A stretch of 64,000 bases of DNA from Actinoallomurus sp963736325 (GTDB lineage: Bacteria; Actinomycetota; Actinomycetes; Streptosporangiales; Streptosporangiaceae): assembly GCA_963736325.1 (NCBI GenBank), contig CAVTOG010000010.1, positions 372,001-436,000 of the forward strand, written 5' to 3'. The translations under genes were made by a program, and so were the position numbers. The notes under the pieces are model-generated. The model searched no databases, had not been told where the DNA came from, and saw nothing but the letters and a program-made list of their open reading frames with translations. Positions 8,408 through 16,756 of this stretch are shown here, piece after piece (the first letter of the stretch is position 1; each line of letters starts with the position of its first letter).

Positions 8408-11173
8408 ATGAGCTCCAGTCCACCTGGCGTACGTAATCGGATCCTCGTCGCCGTCCTCATGCTGCTCGCCGTGTTCGCGCCGGTCACGGCCGCGGCCGCG
8501 CGGTCCGCGCCGACGGTCGCGCTCCCCGTCGTCAGCCCCGCGCCGCAGTCGATGCGGGCGACGGGCACCGACACGGTGGTGTCCGGAAACGCCGCCGTGG
8601 TGACCGCTCCGGGCAGCGACGCCGCCGCGACCAAGACCGTCACCGCCGTCTTGCGGGCCGCCGGGGCGAACGTGCTGCCGCTGAAGGCCCTCGCTCCGGT
8701 CCCGTCGAGCGTGGGCCTGACCGTCTACGTCGGCGGCCTCAAGGAGAACACCGGAAGCGGAGCCGCGCTGAAGCGGCTGAAGACCACCGGGACCTCCGGG
8801 CTGCACCCCGAGGGATACGTGATCGCGAGCGGACCGGTCGGGCGCCGGTTCGACGTCGTGCTCGCCGGCGCCGACCCGGCCGGCACGTTCTACGCGGCGC
8901 AGACGTTCCGCCAGCTCGTCCACTCCGTCAAGGGACACTGGCACATGCCCGGCGTGGTCGTGCGCGACGAGCCCGGACTGGAACGCCGCGGGATCATCGA
9001 GGGGTTCTACGGCCTTCCCTGGTCGGCCGCCGACCGCAACGCAATGATGCGCTTCGCGGGCCAGAACAAGATGGACTCCTACGTCTACGCTCCCAAGTTC
9101 GACCCGTACCACCGTGAGCAGTGGAAGACCCCCTACCCCGCCGCGCAGCTGAAGGAGCTCGGCGCGCTGGTCGCCACCGCGCGCGCCAACCACGTCGACT
9201 TCACCTTCGCCGTCTCCCCCGGCCTGAGCATCTGCTTCTCCGACGACGGCGACTTCGCCGCGCTGGAGAAGAAGACCCAGGCAATGTACGACCTGGGCGT
9301 ACGGTCCTTCGCGCTCTTCTTCGACGACATCACGCCCGTGCTCGGCTGCGACGCGGACAAGGCCAAGTTCGGCTCCGACGCCTCACCGACGGCCGCCGCA
9401 CAGGCCTACCTGCTGAACCGGTTCCGCGAGAAGTTCATCGCCACGCACGCGGGCGCCGAGCCGCTGGCCACCGTGCCGACCGAGTACTACGGCGTGACCG
9501 CCTCTCCCTACAAGACGCGCTTCGCCGAGCTGGTCAACGCCGACGTGCACATGTACTGGACCGGCCAGGGGGTCATCTCCCCGACGATCACCGATGCCGA
9601 CCTCTCGGCGGCGCACGCGTTGTTCAAGCACCCGATCGAGGTCTGGGACAACTTCCCGGTCAACGACTACGCGCCCAGCCGGCTGTTCCTCGGCCCGGTC
9701 GACGGACGCGGGCAGAAGCCGGCCGACGACGGCGTCACCGGTTTCCTCTCCAACCCGATGACCCAGGCCATCCCCTCGCAGCTCGCCGAGACCACCATCG
9801 CGGACATGACGTGGAACCCCGGCGGCTACGACCCGAAGCGTTCCTGGAACGCCGCGCTCGACGCCGTCGGCGGATCCGCCAGTGGCGCCCTGCGCACCTT
9901 CGCCGACAACAACCTGTCCTCGGCCCTGAGCACGACCGAGTCACCCGATCTGGCACCCGGGATCGCGGCGTTCGAGAAGGAGTTCGCCGGCGGCACGCCC
10001 ACCTCGTCGGCCGCGCTGGCCGCGAAATTCGACAAGCTCGCCAAGGCGACGCCCGCGCTCGAGCACGCGATGCCGGCGGCCTTCACCGCCGAGGCCGGTC
10101 CGTGGCTGGCCAAGTCGGCCGCCTACGGCTCCGGCGGCGCGGCGGCCGTACGGTCGCTGACCGCGCAGAAGAAGGGCGATGACACGACCGCGTGGCGGGA
10201 GCGGATCAAGCTCGACACCGCCGTGAAGGCCGGCCAGAAGTACAGCGCGATCGTCGGCGAGAAGGTCTTCGAGCCGTTCGTGACCTGGGCGCAGCAGCAG
10301 AGCGACCGGGTGACGCTGAAGGCCCCGACGCCGGGCACCGTGCTGAATCCGGGCAGCGACGTCACGCTGAGCGCGAGTGTGAAGCCCGGGAGCGTCGGCA
10401 TCGGCTCCGTGCGCTTCTACGCGGGCTCCAAGCTCGTCGGCACCGCGACCAAGGCACCGTACGACGTGGTCTGGCAGAAGGCACCGCGGACGCTCGCGCA
10501 GATCCGGGTACAGGCCACCGACACCACCGGGGCGACCATCCAGTCGACTCCGGTGAACCTGAAGATCGGCACGCCCGACGACGCGCTGTTCGTGGTCGGC
10601 AGCACGAGCGCGCCGTCCCAGGGCGAGCTGATCACCGAGCAGCGGCTCAACTACCTCGGCCTGTCGTTCACCCCCAAGGCGGCTACCCAGGTCACCGCGG
10701 ACGACGCGAAGGGCAAGGCCCTGATCTTCGTCTCCCCGAACGTCACGCCGACGGACCTGAAGGTCGACCTCGCCTCCACCGAGGTGCCGATGGTGGTGGA
10801 CAAGGCCGACCTTTACGCCGGCCTGGGCATGGCGGCCTCGTCGGGCCCGGCGTACGGCGCTCAGAAGGCCGAGTTCAAGTCCTCACCGCTCTCGGGCGGG
10901 CTGACCGGCACCGTCGACGTCTACAAGCAGCCCGACATCGCCTCGTACGGCTCAGGCCTCGGGTCGAGCGCGATCGTCGCCGCGACGGTGCCCGGCTCCG
11001 CCGACAAGGTGCTCGTGTTCGGGTACGAGCGCGGCGCCACCATGGCCAAGGGCACGGCGCCGGCGCGCCGGGTCGGCCTGTTCCTCAGCGAGTACGCGCT
11101 CTGGCCCACCCAGACCGAGCCGGCGACCAAGAAGGTCTTCGACACGGCCGTCACCTGGGCCATCGCCCACTGA
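8408..11173 (+). CDS. Secreted GH84 beta-N-acetylglucosaminidase-like enzyme
   Basis: 921 aa from ATG 8408, chosen for GAAGG at 8395-8399 and because a signal peptide follows (RNRILVAVLMLLAVFAPVTA, cleavage near AAAARS). After a GH84/GH20b-type N-terminal domain (about 45-175), the NAGidase catalytic domain (about 190-480) begins with RRGIIEGFYGLPWS. The catalytic aspartate pair is in ALFFDDITP (about residue 304-306). A helical region follows, then a bacterial Ig-like domain (about 635-725; VTLSASVKPGS to STPVNLKIG) and a C-terminal domain of about 190 residues. Family members cleave beta-linked GlcNAc from glycoproteins, hyaluronan or chitin-derived material. The gene is monocistronic, with its own upstream repeats and a strong terminator after it, and it is probably unrelated to the peptide cluster. 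Confidence 0.9.
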   Translation: MSSSPPGVRNRILVAVLMLLAVFAPVTAAAARSAPTVALPVVSPAPQSMRATGTDTVVSGNAAVVTAPGSDAAATKTVTAVLRAAGANVLPLKALAPVPSSVGLTVYVGGLKENTGSGAALKRLKTTGTSGLHPEGYVIASGPVGRRFDVVLAGADPAGTFYAAQTFRQLVHSVKGHWHMPGVVVRDEPGLERRGIIEGFYGLPWSAADRNAMMRFAGQNKMDSYVYAPKFDPYHREQWKTPYPAAQLKELGALVATARANHVDFTFAVSPGLSICFSDDGDFAALEKKTQAMYDLGVRSFALFFDDITPVLGCDADKAKFGSDASPTAAAQAYLLNRFREKFIATHAGAEPLATVPTEYYGVTASPYKTRFAELVNADVHMYWTGQGVISPTITDADLSAAHALFKHPIEVWDNFPVNDYAPSRLFLGPVDGRGQKPADDGVTGFLSNPMTQAIPSQLAETTIADMTWNPGGYDPKRSWNAALDAVGGSASGALRTFADNNLSSALSTTESPDLAPGIAAFEKEFAGGTPTSSAALAAKFDKLAKATPALEHAMPAAFTAEAGPWLAKSAAYGSGGAAAVRSLTAQKKGDDTTAWRERIKLDTAVKAGQKYSAIVGEKVFEPFVTWAQQQSDRVTLKAPTPGTVLNPGSDVTLSASVKPGSVGIGSVRFYAGSKLVGTATKAPYDVVWQKAPRTLAQIRVQATDTTGATIQSTPVNLKIGTPDDALFVVGSTSAPSQGELITEQRLNYLGLSFTPKAATQVTADDAKGKALIFVSPNVTPTDLKVDLASTEVPMVVDKADLYAGLGMAASSGPAYGAQKAEFKSSPLSGGLTGTVDVYKQPDIASYGSGLGSSAIVAATVPGSADKVLVFGYERGATMAKGTAPARRVGLFLSEYALWPTQTEPATKKVFDTAVTWAIAH

Positions 11174-11194
11174 TCCGTCCCCGACCCCGCTGAT

Positions 11195-11231
11195 GACGCT
11201 CGCCGGGAGCACCGCGCTCCCGGCGAGCGTC
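11195..11231 (+). terminator. Rho-independent-type terminator after the GH84 gene
   Basis: Perfect 16-bp inverted repeat GACGCTCGCCGGGAGC (11195-11210) and GCTCCCGGCGAGCGTC (11216-11231) with a five-base loop, 22 bases after the stop codon. There is no long T tract, as is usual in GC-rich actinobacteria. Confidence 0.8.
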
Positions 11232-11364
11232 GTGCGTCGTCACTATCGCGATTTGGGGCAATGACGCGCCGAACGGATGACACTGTGGACTCAAGCTTGC
11301 TTAACTATGGGTGATCTTGTCCTTATCGCTCGCCGTATCCCGGTCGGCAGCGTGACCGTCGGAG

Positions 11365-11568
11365 GTGGCATTGCGGGCCGGACCGATGCTGATTCTCGGC
11401 TGGCTGCTCATCGGAGGGCTCGCCGCGGGGCAGCGCCACTACTACTCGCACTACGACGCCAGCTGCGGCAGGTCGGCCACGATCGGCATCACGATCATCT
11501 CCGGGCCGCTCAACTACATCGGACTCAACCCGAGCGCCTCCTGCCGGACCCCCCAGCCCAGCAGGTGA
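11365..11568 (+). CDS. Small single-span membrane protein of unknown function
   Basis: 67 aa. One hydrophobic span (MLILGWLLIGGLAAG) is followed by QRHYYSHYDASCGRSATIGI and a second hydrophobic stretch ending SGPLNYIGLNPSASCR. Small proteins with this GW-LLIG span, a conserved QR-YY block, two cysteines and a GPLNY-G-NP tail are widespread in actinobacteria and have no known function. The coding composition is consistent with a real gene. ATG 11365 is used; TTG or GTG starts slightly upstream are possible. It is followed by about 100 bases without features before the convergent threonine aldolase gene ends. Confidence 0.55.
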   Translation: MALRAGPMLILGWLLIGGLAAGQRHYYSHYDASCGRSATIGITIISGPLNYIGLNPSASCRTPQPSR

Positions 11569-11670
11569 CGCGGCGCCTTGATCGTCCGGATGTGAGTACT
11601 TCCACGGATACCGGACCCGTCGTGGCGCGGTGATGGGCTCAGCACTGTCCATCTCGGTGGACGCGGCGCC

Positions 11671-12714
11671 TCACCGGCGGAGGATCTCCGCCACGGTCGT
11701 GAGGGTGCGGTCGACGTCCTCGTCGGACACCCCTCGGTGGGTGACCGCGCGGATCCGGCCCCGGCCCAGCTCGGCCAGGCGGATCCCACGGTCGGCGGCC
11801 AGCGCGATGAGCTTCTGGTTGCTCAGGGCGGGGGTGGTCACGGCGAACATGACGATGTTCGTGCGGACCCGGTCGGCGTCGACGGCCAGGCCTGGGATCT
11901 CCGCCAGCCCCTCGGCCAGGGTCCGCGCGCGTACGTGGTCCTCGGCCAGCCGGTCGACCATCTCTTCCAGGGCCACGACCCCGGCGGCGGCGATGACCCC
12001 TGCCTGGCGCATCCCGCCGCCGAGCATCTTGCGGATCCGGTGCACCGCCGAGATGAACTCCGCGGAGCCCGCGACGATGGAGCCGATCGGCGCGGACAGG
12101 CCCTTCGACAGGCAGAACTGCACCGAGTCCGCCATGCTCACCAGGTCGGCGGCGGGCACGCCCGACGCCACGGCGGCGTTGAAGATCCGGGCGCCGTCCA
12201 CGTGGAAGGCAAGGCCGTGGCGGTCGGCGAAGGCGGCCACCTCACGTAGGTGCTCAGGAGGAACCGGCACGCCGCCCGCGCGGTTCGCGGTGTTCTCCAC
12301 GCACACCACCGACGGCAGGGAGAACTGCGGATCGTCCATGTCCTCCGGCAGCAGCCCGGCCATCTGGTCCAGGTCCAGGCGGCCGGAGGAGTCCGTGTCG
12401 ACGGGGTCGAGGGCGACGCCGCTGCACACCGAGACGCCGTGCGCCTCGTACACGTAGATGTCGGACTCGCGCCCCGCGAACACGCGTGTGCCGCGCGGCG
12501 CGTGGGCGGTCAGTGACGCCAGGTTGGCCATCGTGCCGCTCGGCATCAGGCACGACGCCTCCTTGCCGAGCGCCTCGGCGGCCATCTCCTCCAGGCGCCG
12601 TACGGTCGGGTCCTCGCCGTACACGTCATCGCCCAGCGGCGCCCGCACCATGGCCTGGAGCATCCGCTCCGTCGGCTGGGTGAACGTGTCGCTGCGCAGC
12701 TCTACGACCGACAT
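11671..12714 (-). CDS. Low-specificity L-threonine aldolase
   Basis: 347 aa from ATG 12714, which has GGAGGG just upstream; a longer reading to 12786 overlaps the ATP-grasp gene and adds no conserved sequence. ELRSDTFTQPTERMLQAM, DDVYGEDPTVRRLEE, CLMPSGTMANLASL and HVDGARIFNAAVA are hallmarks of the PLP-dependent threonine aldolase family. The PLP lysine lies in VQFCLSKGLSAPIGS. The enzyme interconverts beta-hydroxy amino acids and glycine plus an aldehyde. It is the last gene of the minus-strand run and follows three diamino-acid genes, so it may set the supply of Thr, allo-Thr or another beta-hydroxy amino acid for the kinase/DabA-like route. That role is inferred from position. Confidence 0.88.
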   Translation of the reverse strand: MSVVELRSDTFTQPTERMLQAMVRAPLGDDVYGEDPTVRRLEEMAAEALGKEASCLMPSGTMANLASLTAHAPRGTRVFAGRESDIYVYEAHGVSVCSGVALDPVDTDSSGRLDLDQMAGLLPEDMDDPQFSLPSVVCVENTANRAGGVPVPPEHLREVAAFADRHGLAFHVDGARIFNAAVASGVPAADLVSMADSVQFCLSKGLSAPIGSIVAGSAEFISAVHRIRKMLGGGMRQAGVIAAAGVVALEEMVDRLAEDHVRARTLAEGLAEIPGLAVDADRVRTNIVMFAVTTPALSNQKLIALAADRGIRLAELGRGRIRAVTHRGVSDEDVDRTLTTVAEILRR

Positions 12715-12733
12715 CAGGCCCTCCAGATAGAAG

Positions 12734-13915
12734 TCATCGCGCGACCACGGGCGCGTTCGCCTCGACGCGGATGCGGGCGTGGGCACGCTCGGCCGCGGCC
12801 ACGGCGTCCTCGGCCCGGTCCGCGACGGCGATCACGTGCCCGCGGCGGTCCTTGAAGGAGTGCTCGATCGCCTGCCGTGTGCCGGGGGACGCGGTGCAGA
12901 CCGCCTCCACGACGTGCGGGAGGCCCGCGGCCTCCTCCACCCCGGTCACGGACGTCACGAGGCCCTCCGGCGGCACCAGGAAACGGATCGAGGCGAACCG
13001 GTCGCGCCGCTCGGCCGTACCCGCCGGGAGGCCCGCCGCGCCGGCGACCACCTCGTCGATCAGGTCACGGCCGGTGGCGTGCCGGATCAGGCGCGGGATG
13101 AGGCCGCCGGCCAGCCTCGGGTTGATCTCGATGACGTGGGGGGTGTCCCCGTCGAGCCGCAGCTCCACGTGGGCCGGCCCGGAGGTCAGGCCCACCGCGC
13201 GCAGGGCCGACAGCGTGACCGACTCCAGCACGGCGCAGGCCGGCACCCGCGCCGGGAGGTCGTGCCCGGTCTCCACGAAGTACGGGGCGTCGCCGACGTG
13301 CTTGGCGGTGACGCACACGACCACGCCGTCCAGGACCTCCACCGAGTACTCCGGGCCGCGGATCTCGCGTTCGACCAGGACGACCGGCGCGGAGGCCAGC
13401 AGCGCGCGCGCCCACCGCCCGGCCTCGGCGGCGTCCGCGCACGCGCGTACGCCCTGGGAGCCCGTGCCCTGGCTCGGTTTGACGACGACCGGCCCGCCGG
13501 CCGCGGCCTCGACCTCGGCCACCGTCCGGCACACCGTGAAGTCCGGGACCGGGACGCCGTGCCTGGACAGGAACCGCCGCGTCTCCGCCTTGTCGCGGCA
13601 GCGCGCGATGGCGTCGGCGTCCGGCACCGGCAGCCCGAGCCGCCGGCCCACGGCGGCGGCCGTGCGCACGAACAGGTCGCTGCTGCTGCCGATACCGCGC
13701 AGCGCGCCGAGCGCCCGGCAGGCTTCCAGCACGGCGTCCTCGTCGGTGGTGTCGACGACACGGACGTCCAGGCCCAGCTCGGCGACGTACGGGAACCGCT
13801 TGGGGTCGCGGGTGAGCAGCACCGGCCGTAGCCCGTGCCGCCGCGCGGTCAGCGCGAAGTCGCGCCCGGTCCCGGTGGTGTTGCTCTCCACCAGGGCGAA
13901 CCACGGCTCAGTCAT
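12734..13915 (-). CDS. ATP-grasp carboxylate-amine ligase (diamino-acid cassette, DabC-like)
   Basis: 393 aa from ATG 13915, overlapping the stop of the lyase gene (ATGA). The ATP-grasp fold shows VVVKPSQGTGSQGVRAC (phosphate-binding loop), VLVEREIRGPEYSVEVLDG and the Mg-binding block PHVIEINPRLAGGLIPRLIR. ATP-grasp proteins next to argininosuccinate-lyase homologues are a recurrent pair, as in the friulimicin diaminobutyrate genes as I recall them (dabA cysteine-synthase-like, dabB lyase-like, dabC ligase). The reaction of the ATP-grasp member is not established; it may ligate an amino donor or protect an intermediate. Confidence is high for the fold and moderate for the pathway. Confidence 0.8.
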   Translation of the reverse strand: MTEPWFALVESNTTGTGRDFALTARRHGLRPVLLTRDPKRFPYVAELGLDVRVVDTTDEDAVLEACRALGALRGIGSSSDLFVRTAAAVGRRLGLPVPDADAIARCRDKAETRRFLSRHGVPVPDFTVCRTVAEVEAAAGGPVVVKPSQGTGSQGVRACADAAEAGRWARALLASAPVVLVEREIRGPEYSVEVLDGVVVCVTAKHVGDAPYFVETGHDLPARVPACAVLESVTLSALRAVGLTSGPAHVELRLDGDTPHVIEINPRLAGGLIPRLIRHATGRDLIDEVVAGAAGLPAGTAERRDRFASIRFLVPPEGLVTSVTGVEEAAGLPHVVEAVCTASPGTRQAIEHSFKDRRGHVIAVADRAEDAVAAAERAHARIRVEANAPVVAR

Positions 13916-15453
13916 GCGAGTCCTTCCGAGACGATCAGCTCGTGCGCCGTACGGCGCCGGTCGCGCTCGGCCGCGTGGAGTGACTCCACGTGCGCGAGGC
14001 CGTCGCGAGCGTATCCGCGCCAGGCCTCGGTGAGCCGCGCGTGCGCGGCGCGGAAGGACTCCGGCCCCGGGCCGCCGCCGTACTCGGTGGCCGCCGAGGC
14101 CGCCGCCGGGTCCAGGCCGTCCGCGCCGAGGGTCACCGAGGCCTGCGCGCCCTCGGCGCGCAGGATGCGGTCCAGGCGCGTGGCGAGTTCGTCCCGGCCG
14201 ACGCCGGACGGCTCGGTCACTCCGTCGTCGATCAGCTCGGTGGTGAGCCGGCCGACGGCGTGGTGCGCGAGGCGGAACGGCACGCCCTCCGCGACCAGCC
14301 GGTTGGCCAGCGCGGTCGCGACCGTGTAGCCGCGGTCGGCGGTGCGCGTCATCGCGTCCTCGTTCGGCCGCGCACCGGCGACCACGCAGATCGCGAGCCG
14401 CGTGATGTCGTCGAGCCGCGCGAGGCCGGGCCAGATCGGCGCGACGCCCTCGGTGCTCGTCTCGACGGAGTTGCCGAACGGGGTGTTCTTCATGTTCGAC
14501 GCCGCGGACGTCCAGGCGCCGATGAGCGCCCCGGAGCCGCCCTTGATGTGTTCGAGCAGGAACGGGTTGCGCTTCTGCGGCATCGCCGAACTCGACCCGA
14601 CCAGGCTGTCGGGGAAGCGAATGAGGTCGAACTCCTGGGTGCTCCACAGCTGCAGGTCGGTAGCCAGCCGCGAGAGGGTCAGCCCGGCCATCACGCCGGC
14701 CGACAGCAGTCGCAGGAGCGTGTCGCGCGACGCGATGGCGTACCCGGCGTGCGGGACGGGTTCGGCGAAGCCGAGCAGTCCGGCCGTTCGCGCCGGGTCG
14801 ATCGCCACGTCGGTGCCCGCGCCGCTGGCCGCGCCGAGCGGTCCCTGCCGCAGCCCCGCGCACGCCTGGACGAAGCCGAGGATGTCGCGGTCGAGCGCGG
14901 TCGCGACGCCCAGCAGGTACCAGCCGTACGTGACGGGCACCGCGGGCTGGTACTGGCTGTAGGCCGGCATCACCGTCGCGTCGTACGCGCGGGCACGGCC
15001 GAGCAGCACGGCCTGCAGGCGCAGCAGCCCGGCGAGCAGCGTCGCGGCCTGCTCCCGCATCCGCAGCTGGTGCATGGTCGCCTTGAGGTCGTTGCGCGAC
15101 CGCCCGGTGTGCAGCACGCCGCCGAGCCCCGGCCCCAGCGTCGAGATCAGGTGGTCCTCGTACAGCAGGTAGACGCCGCGCGGCGCGTGACGGCCCCGCA
15201 GCGGCGCGAACCCGTTCGCGCGCAGGCCGCCGATCTCCACCAGCAGGCGCGCGGCCTGGTCCCTGCCGATCAGCCCGCGCTCGGCGAGCATGACCAGGTG
15301 CGCCTCGTCGATCGCGGTGATGTAGGGCAGCTCGCGGTCGATGTCGGCGTCGGCGGTGTCGCCGAAGACGATCCGCGCCGCCGCGGGGGTGAGCCCGGAC
15401 CTCAGCCGTCCGGTGTCCACCCCCGAGCCCGGCGCGACCGGCGTCGTCGTCAC
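13912..15453 (-). CDS. Argininosuccinate-lyase-like enzyme (fumarase/aspartase superfamily, DabB/Pac17-like)
   Basis: 513 aa, longer than housekeeping ArgH by a C-terminal extension. The superfamily signature is GSSSAMPQKRNPF (about residue 290), and YLLYEDHLIST and LHTGRSRNDLKATM match the substrate-binding loops. The GTG start at 15453 overlaps the stop of the PLP-enzyme gene (GTGA), so the two are coupled. In pacidamycin-type diaminobutyrate synthesis, an enzyme of this family releases fumarate from an aspartate adduct to leave the second amino group. Neighbouring genes fit that role here. It is unlikely to be the primary-metabolism ArgH because no arginine genes surround it. Confidence 0.85.
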   Translation of the reverse strand: MTTTPVAPGSGVDTGRLRSGLTPAAARIVFGDTADADIDRELPYITAIDEAHLVMLAERGLIGRDQAARLLVEIGGLRANGFAPLRGRHAPRGVYLLYEDHLISTLGPGLGGVLHTGRSRNDLKATMHQLRMREQAATLLAGLLRLQAVLLGRARAYDATVMPAYSQYQPAVPVTYGWYLLGVATALDRDILGFVQACAGLRQGPLGAASGAGTDVAIDPARTAGLLGFAEPVPHAGYAIASRDTLLRLLSAGVMAGLTLSRLATDLQLWSTQEFDLIRFPDSLVGSSSAMPQKRNPFLLEHIKGGSGALIGAWTSAASNMKNTPFGNSVETSTEGVAPIWPGLARLDDITRLAICVVAGARPNEDAMTRTADRGYTVATALANRLVAEGVPFRLAHHAVGRLTTELIDDGVTEPSGVGRDELATRLDRILRAEGAQASVTLGADGLDPAAASAATEYGGGPGPESFRAAHARLTEAWRGYARDGLAHVESLHAAERDRRRTAHELIVSEGLA

Positions 15454-16496
15454 GACGGCGCCCCGATCAGCCGGCCCGTCACGACGTCGTCCAGCGACCG
15501 GCGGTTCCAGTCGAGCCTGCACCATCCGTCGGCCGCCTGCGCGGGGGCGGCGACCGTACGCGGGTCGCCGGGCCGCTCGGCCGTGGCCCAGCCGTTGGCC
15601 GTGATCCAGCCGTCGTCGTAGACGGTGTCGTGGTAGCGGTAGCCCTCGTCGGGCAGGACGACCACGGTCAGCGCGTCCGGGTTGACCCGCGCGAACCAGG
15701 ACCCGACGTGGAACGACGCGCCGCTGGTCGGGCCCATGAACAGCGCGTGCTCGCGGTGCAGCCGCCGCGTGGCGTTGAAGACGTCGGCCGCGCCGAGCCA
15801 GTGCACCTCGTCGAACTGGCTGTGGTCGAGGTTGGCCGGCATGAGGCTGTTGCCGAGCCCGCGCACCTCGCGGGGCCCGTCGGCCTGCCCGAACAGCACG
15901 CTCTGGTGGGTGTCGACGCCGATCGAGACCAGGTCCGGGTTCGCCTGCCGCAGGTACCTGGTGGTGCCGCACATCGAGCCGCCGGAGCCGACCGGGCCGA
16001 CCAGGCAGTCGACCTGGCCCAGCCGGTCCCGCAGCAGCTCGGCGACGAGCGCGTACGACGCCGGGTTGTCGGGGTTGGAGTACTGCTCGGGGCAGAACGT
16101 CGCGGGCATCTCGGCCTGGATCTCGGCGACCCTGGCCAGGCGGGTGGCCTGGTAGCCGCCGCCCGGGGCGTACTCGCGGACGATGTCCACGCTCGCCCCG
16201 AGGTCCTCCAGCTGGCGCTGGAGGCGCGCGTCGATGACCGGGTCGCTCACGAGGATCAGCCGGTGGCCGCGGATCGCGCACTGCATCGCCAGGGCGAGGC
16301 CGAACGTGCCCGAGGTCGTCTCGACGACCGTCATGTCGTCGGTGAGGACGCCCTGTTCCTCGGCCCGCTGCAGGATGTGGCGTGCGGGCACCATCTTCAT
16401 CAGCCGGTACGCCAGAGCGTAGAGGTTGTCGCCCAGGCGTACGAGCACCGGTATGCGCTGCGCCTCCACCACGTCCGCGTACGAGTCGGCGATCAT
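15450..16496 (-). CDS. Cysteine-synthase-like PLP enzyme for diamino acid synthesis (DabA/Pac19/SbnA-like)
   Basis: 348 aa. The PLP lysine is probably K34 in LMKMVPARHILQRA, aligning with the NPTGSVKDR block of cysteine synthases although the surrounding consensus is lost. The phosphate loop is VVETTSGTFGLALAM and the glycine-rich loop is GPVGSGGSMCGTTRYL. The C-terminus has LFMGPTSGASFHVGSW. Relatives replace the O-phosphate (or acetyl) of Ser/Thr with an amino donor (Asp in pacidamycin-type, Glu in SbnA). With the adjacent lyase this would yield 2,3-diaminobutyrate from phospho-Thr or 2,3-diaminopropionate from phospho-Ser. The ATG at 16496 overlaps the ACP stop. The divergent active-site block is the main oddity. 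Confidence 0.82.
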   Translation of the reverse strand: MIADSYADVVEAQRIPVLVRLGDNLYALAYRLMKMVPARHILQRAEEQGVLTDDMTVVETTSGTFGLALAMQCAIRGHRLILVSDPVIDARLQRQLEDLGASVDIVREYAPGGGYQATRLARVAEIQAEMPATFCPEQYSNPDNPASYALVAELLRDRLGQVDCLVGPVGSGGSMCGTTRYLRQANPDLVSIGVDTHQSVLFGQADGPREVRGLGNSLMPANLDHSQFDEVHWLGAADVFNATRRLHREHALFMGPTSGASFHVGSWFARVNPDALTVVVLPDEGYRYHDTVYDDGWITANGWATAERPGDPRTVAAPAQAADGWCRLDWNRRSLDDVVTGRLIGAPS

Positions 16497-16753
16497 GCGG
16501 CGGCGCGCTTCCCCGTGACGTACCGGTGGATCCGCGTGACGGAGCAGAAGTTCTGGATGTCGAGGTCGTCGTCGACGACCGGCACGCCCAGGGTGTTCTC
16601 CACGAACATCACGATCTGCACCGCGAACAGCGAGTTGACGAGCCCCGTCGCGATGAGGTCCTGGTCGTCGGTGAACTCGAATCCGTTGAGGTGCTTGGCG
16701 ACGAATTCCTTGATCGTCACGAGCTGGTCGTCCACAGAACTCTCCGATCTCAT
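16493..16753 (-). CDS. Discrete acyl carrier protein (FkbJ/ZmaH-like)
   Basis: 86 aa. The phosphopantetheine serine is in ATGLVNSLFAVQIVMFVEN, with N-S-L instead of D-S-L, a form seen in the carrier proteins of methoxymalonyl- and aminomalonyl-ACP cassettes. It lies four bases after the hydroxyacyl dehydrogenase gene and overlaps the PLP-enzyme gene. It probably carries the amino acid loaded by the aaRS-like ligase while the two dehydrogenases act on it. Confidence 0.9.
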   Translation of the reverse strand: MRSESSVDDQLVTIKEFVAKHLNGFEFTDDQDLIATGLVNSLFAVQIVMFVENTLGVPVVDDDLDIQNFCSVTRIHRYVTGKRAAA

Positions 16754-16756
16754 GGC

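Noticed and set aside
13912..15453. Housekeeping argininosuccinate lyase of arginine synthesis
   Set aside because: Long C-terminal extension, overlap with a cysteine-synthase-like gene and ATP-grasp gene, and no other arginine genes; secondary-metabolite role is more likely.
14863..16281. Upstream extension of the lyase frame on the minus strand
   Set aside because: It overlaps the cysteine-synthase-like gene in another frame and is Arg/Pro-rich; the GTG at 15453 with stop-start overlap is the likely start.
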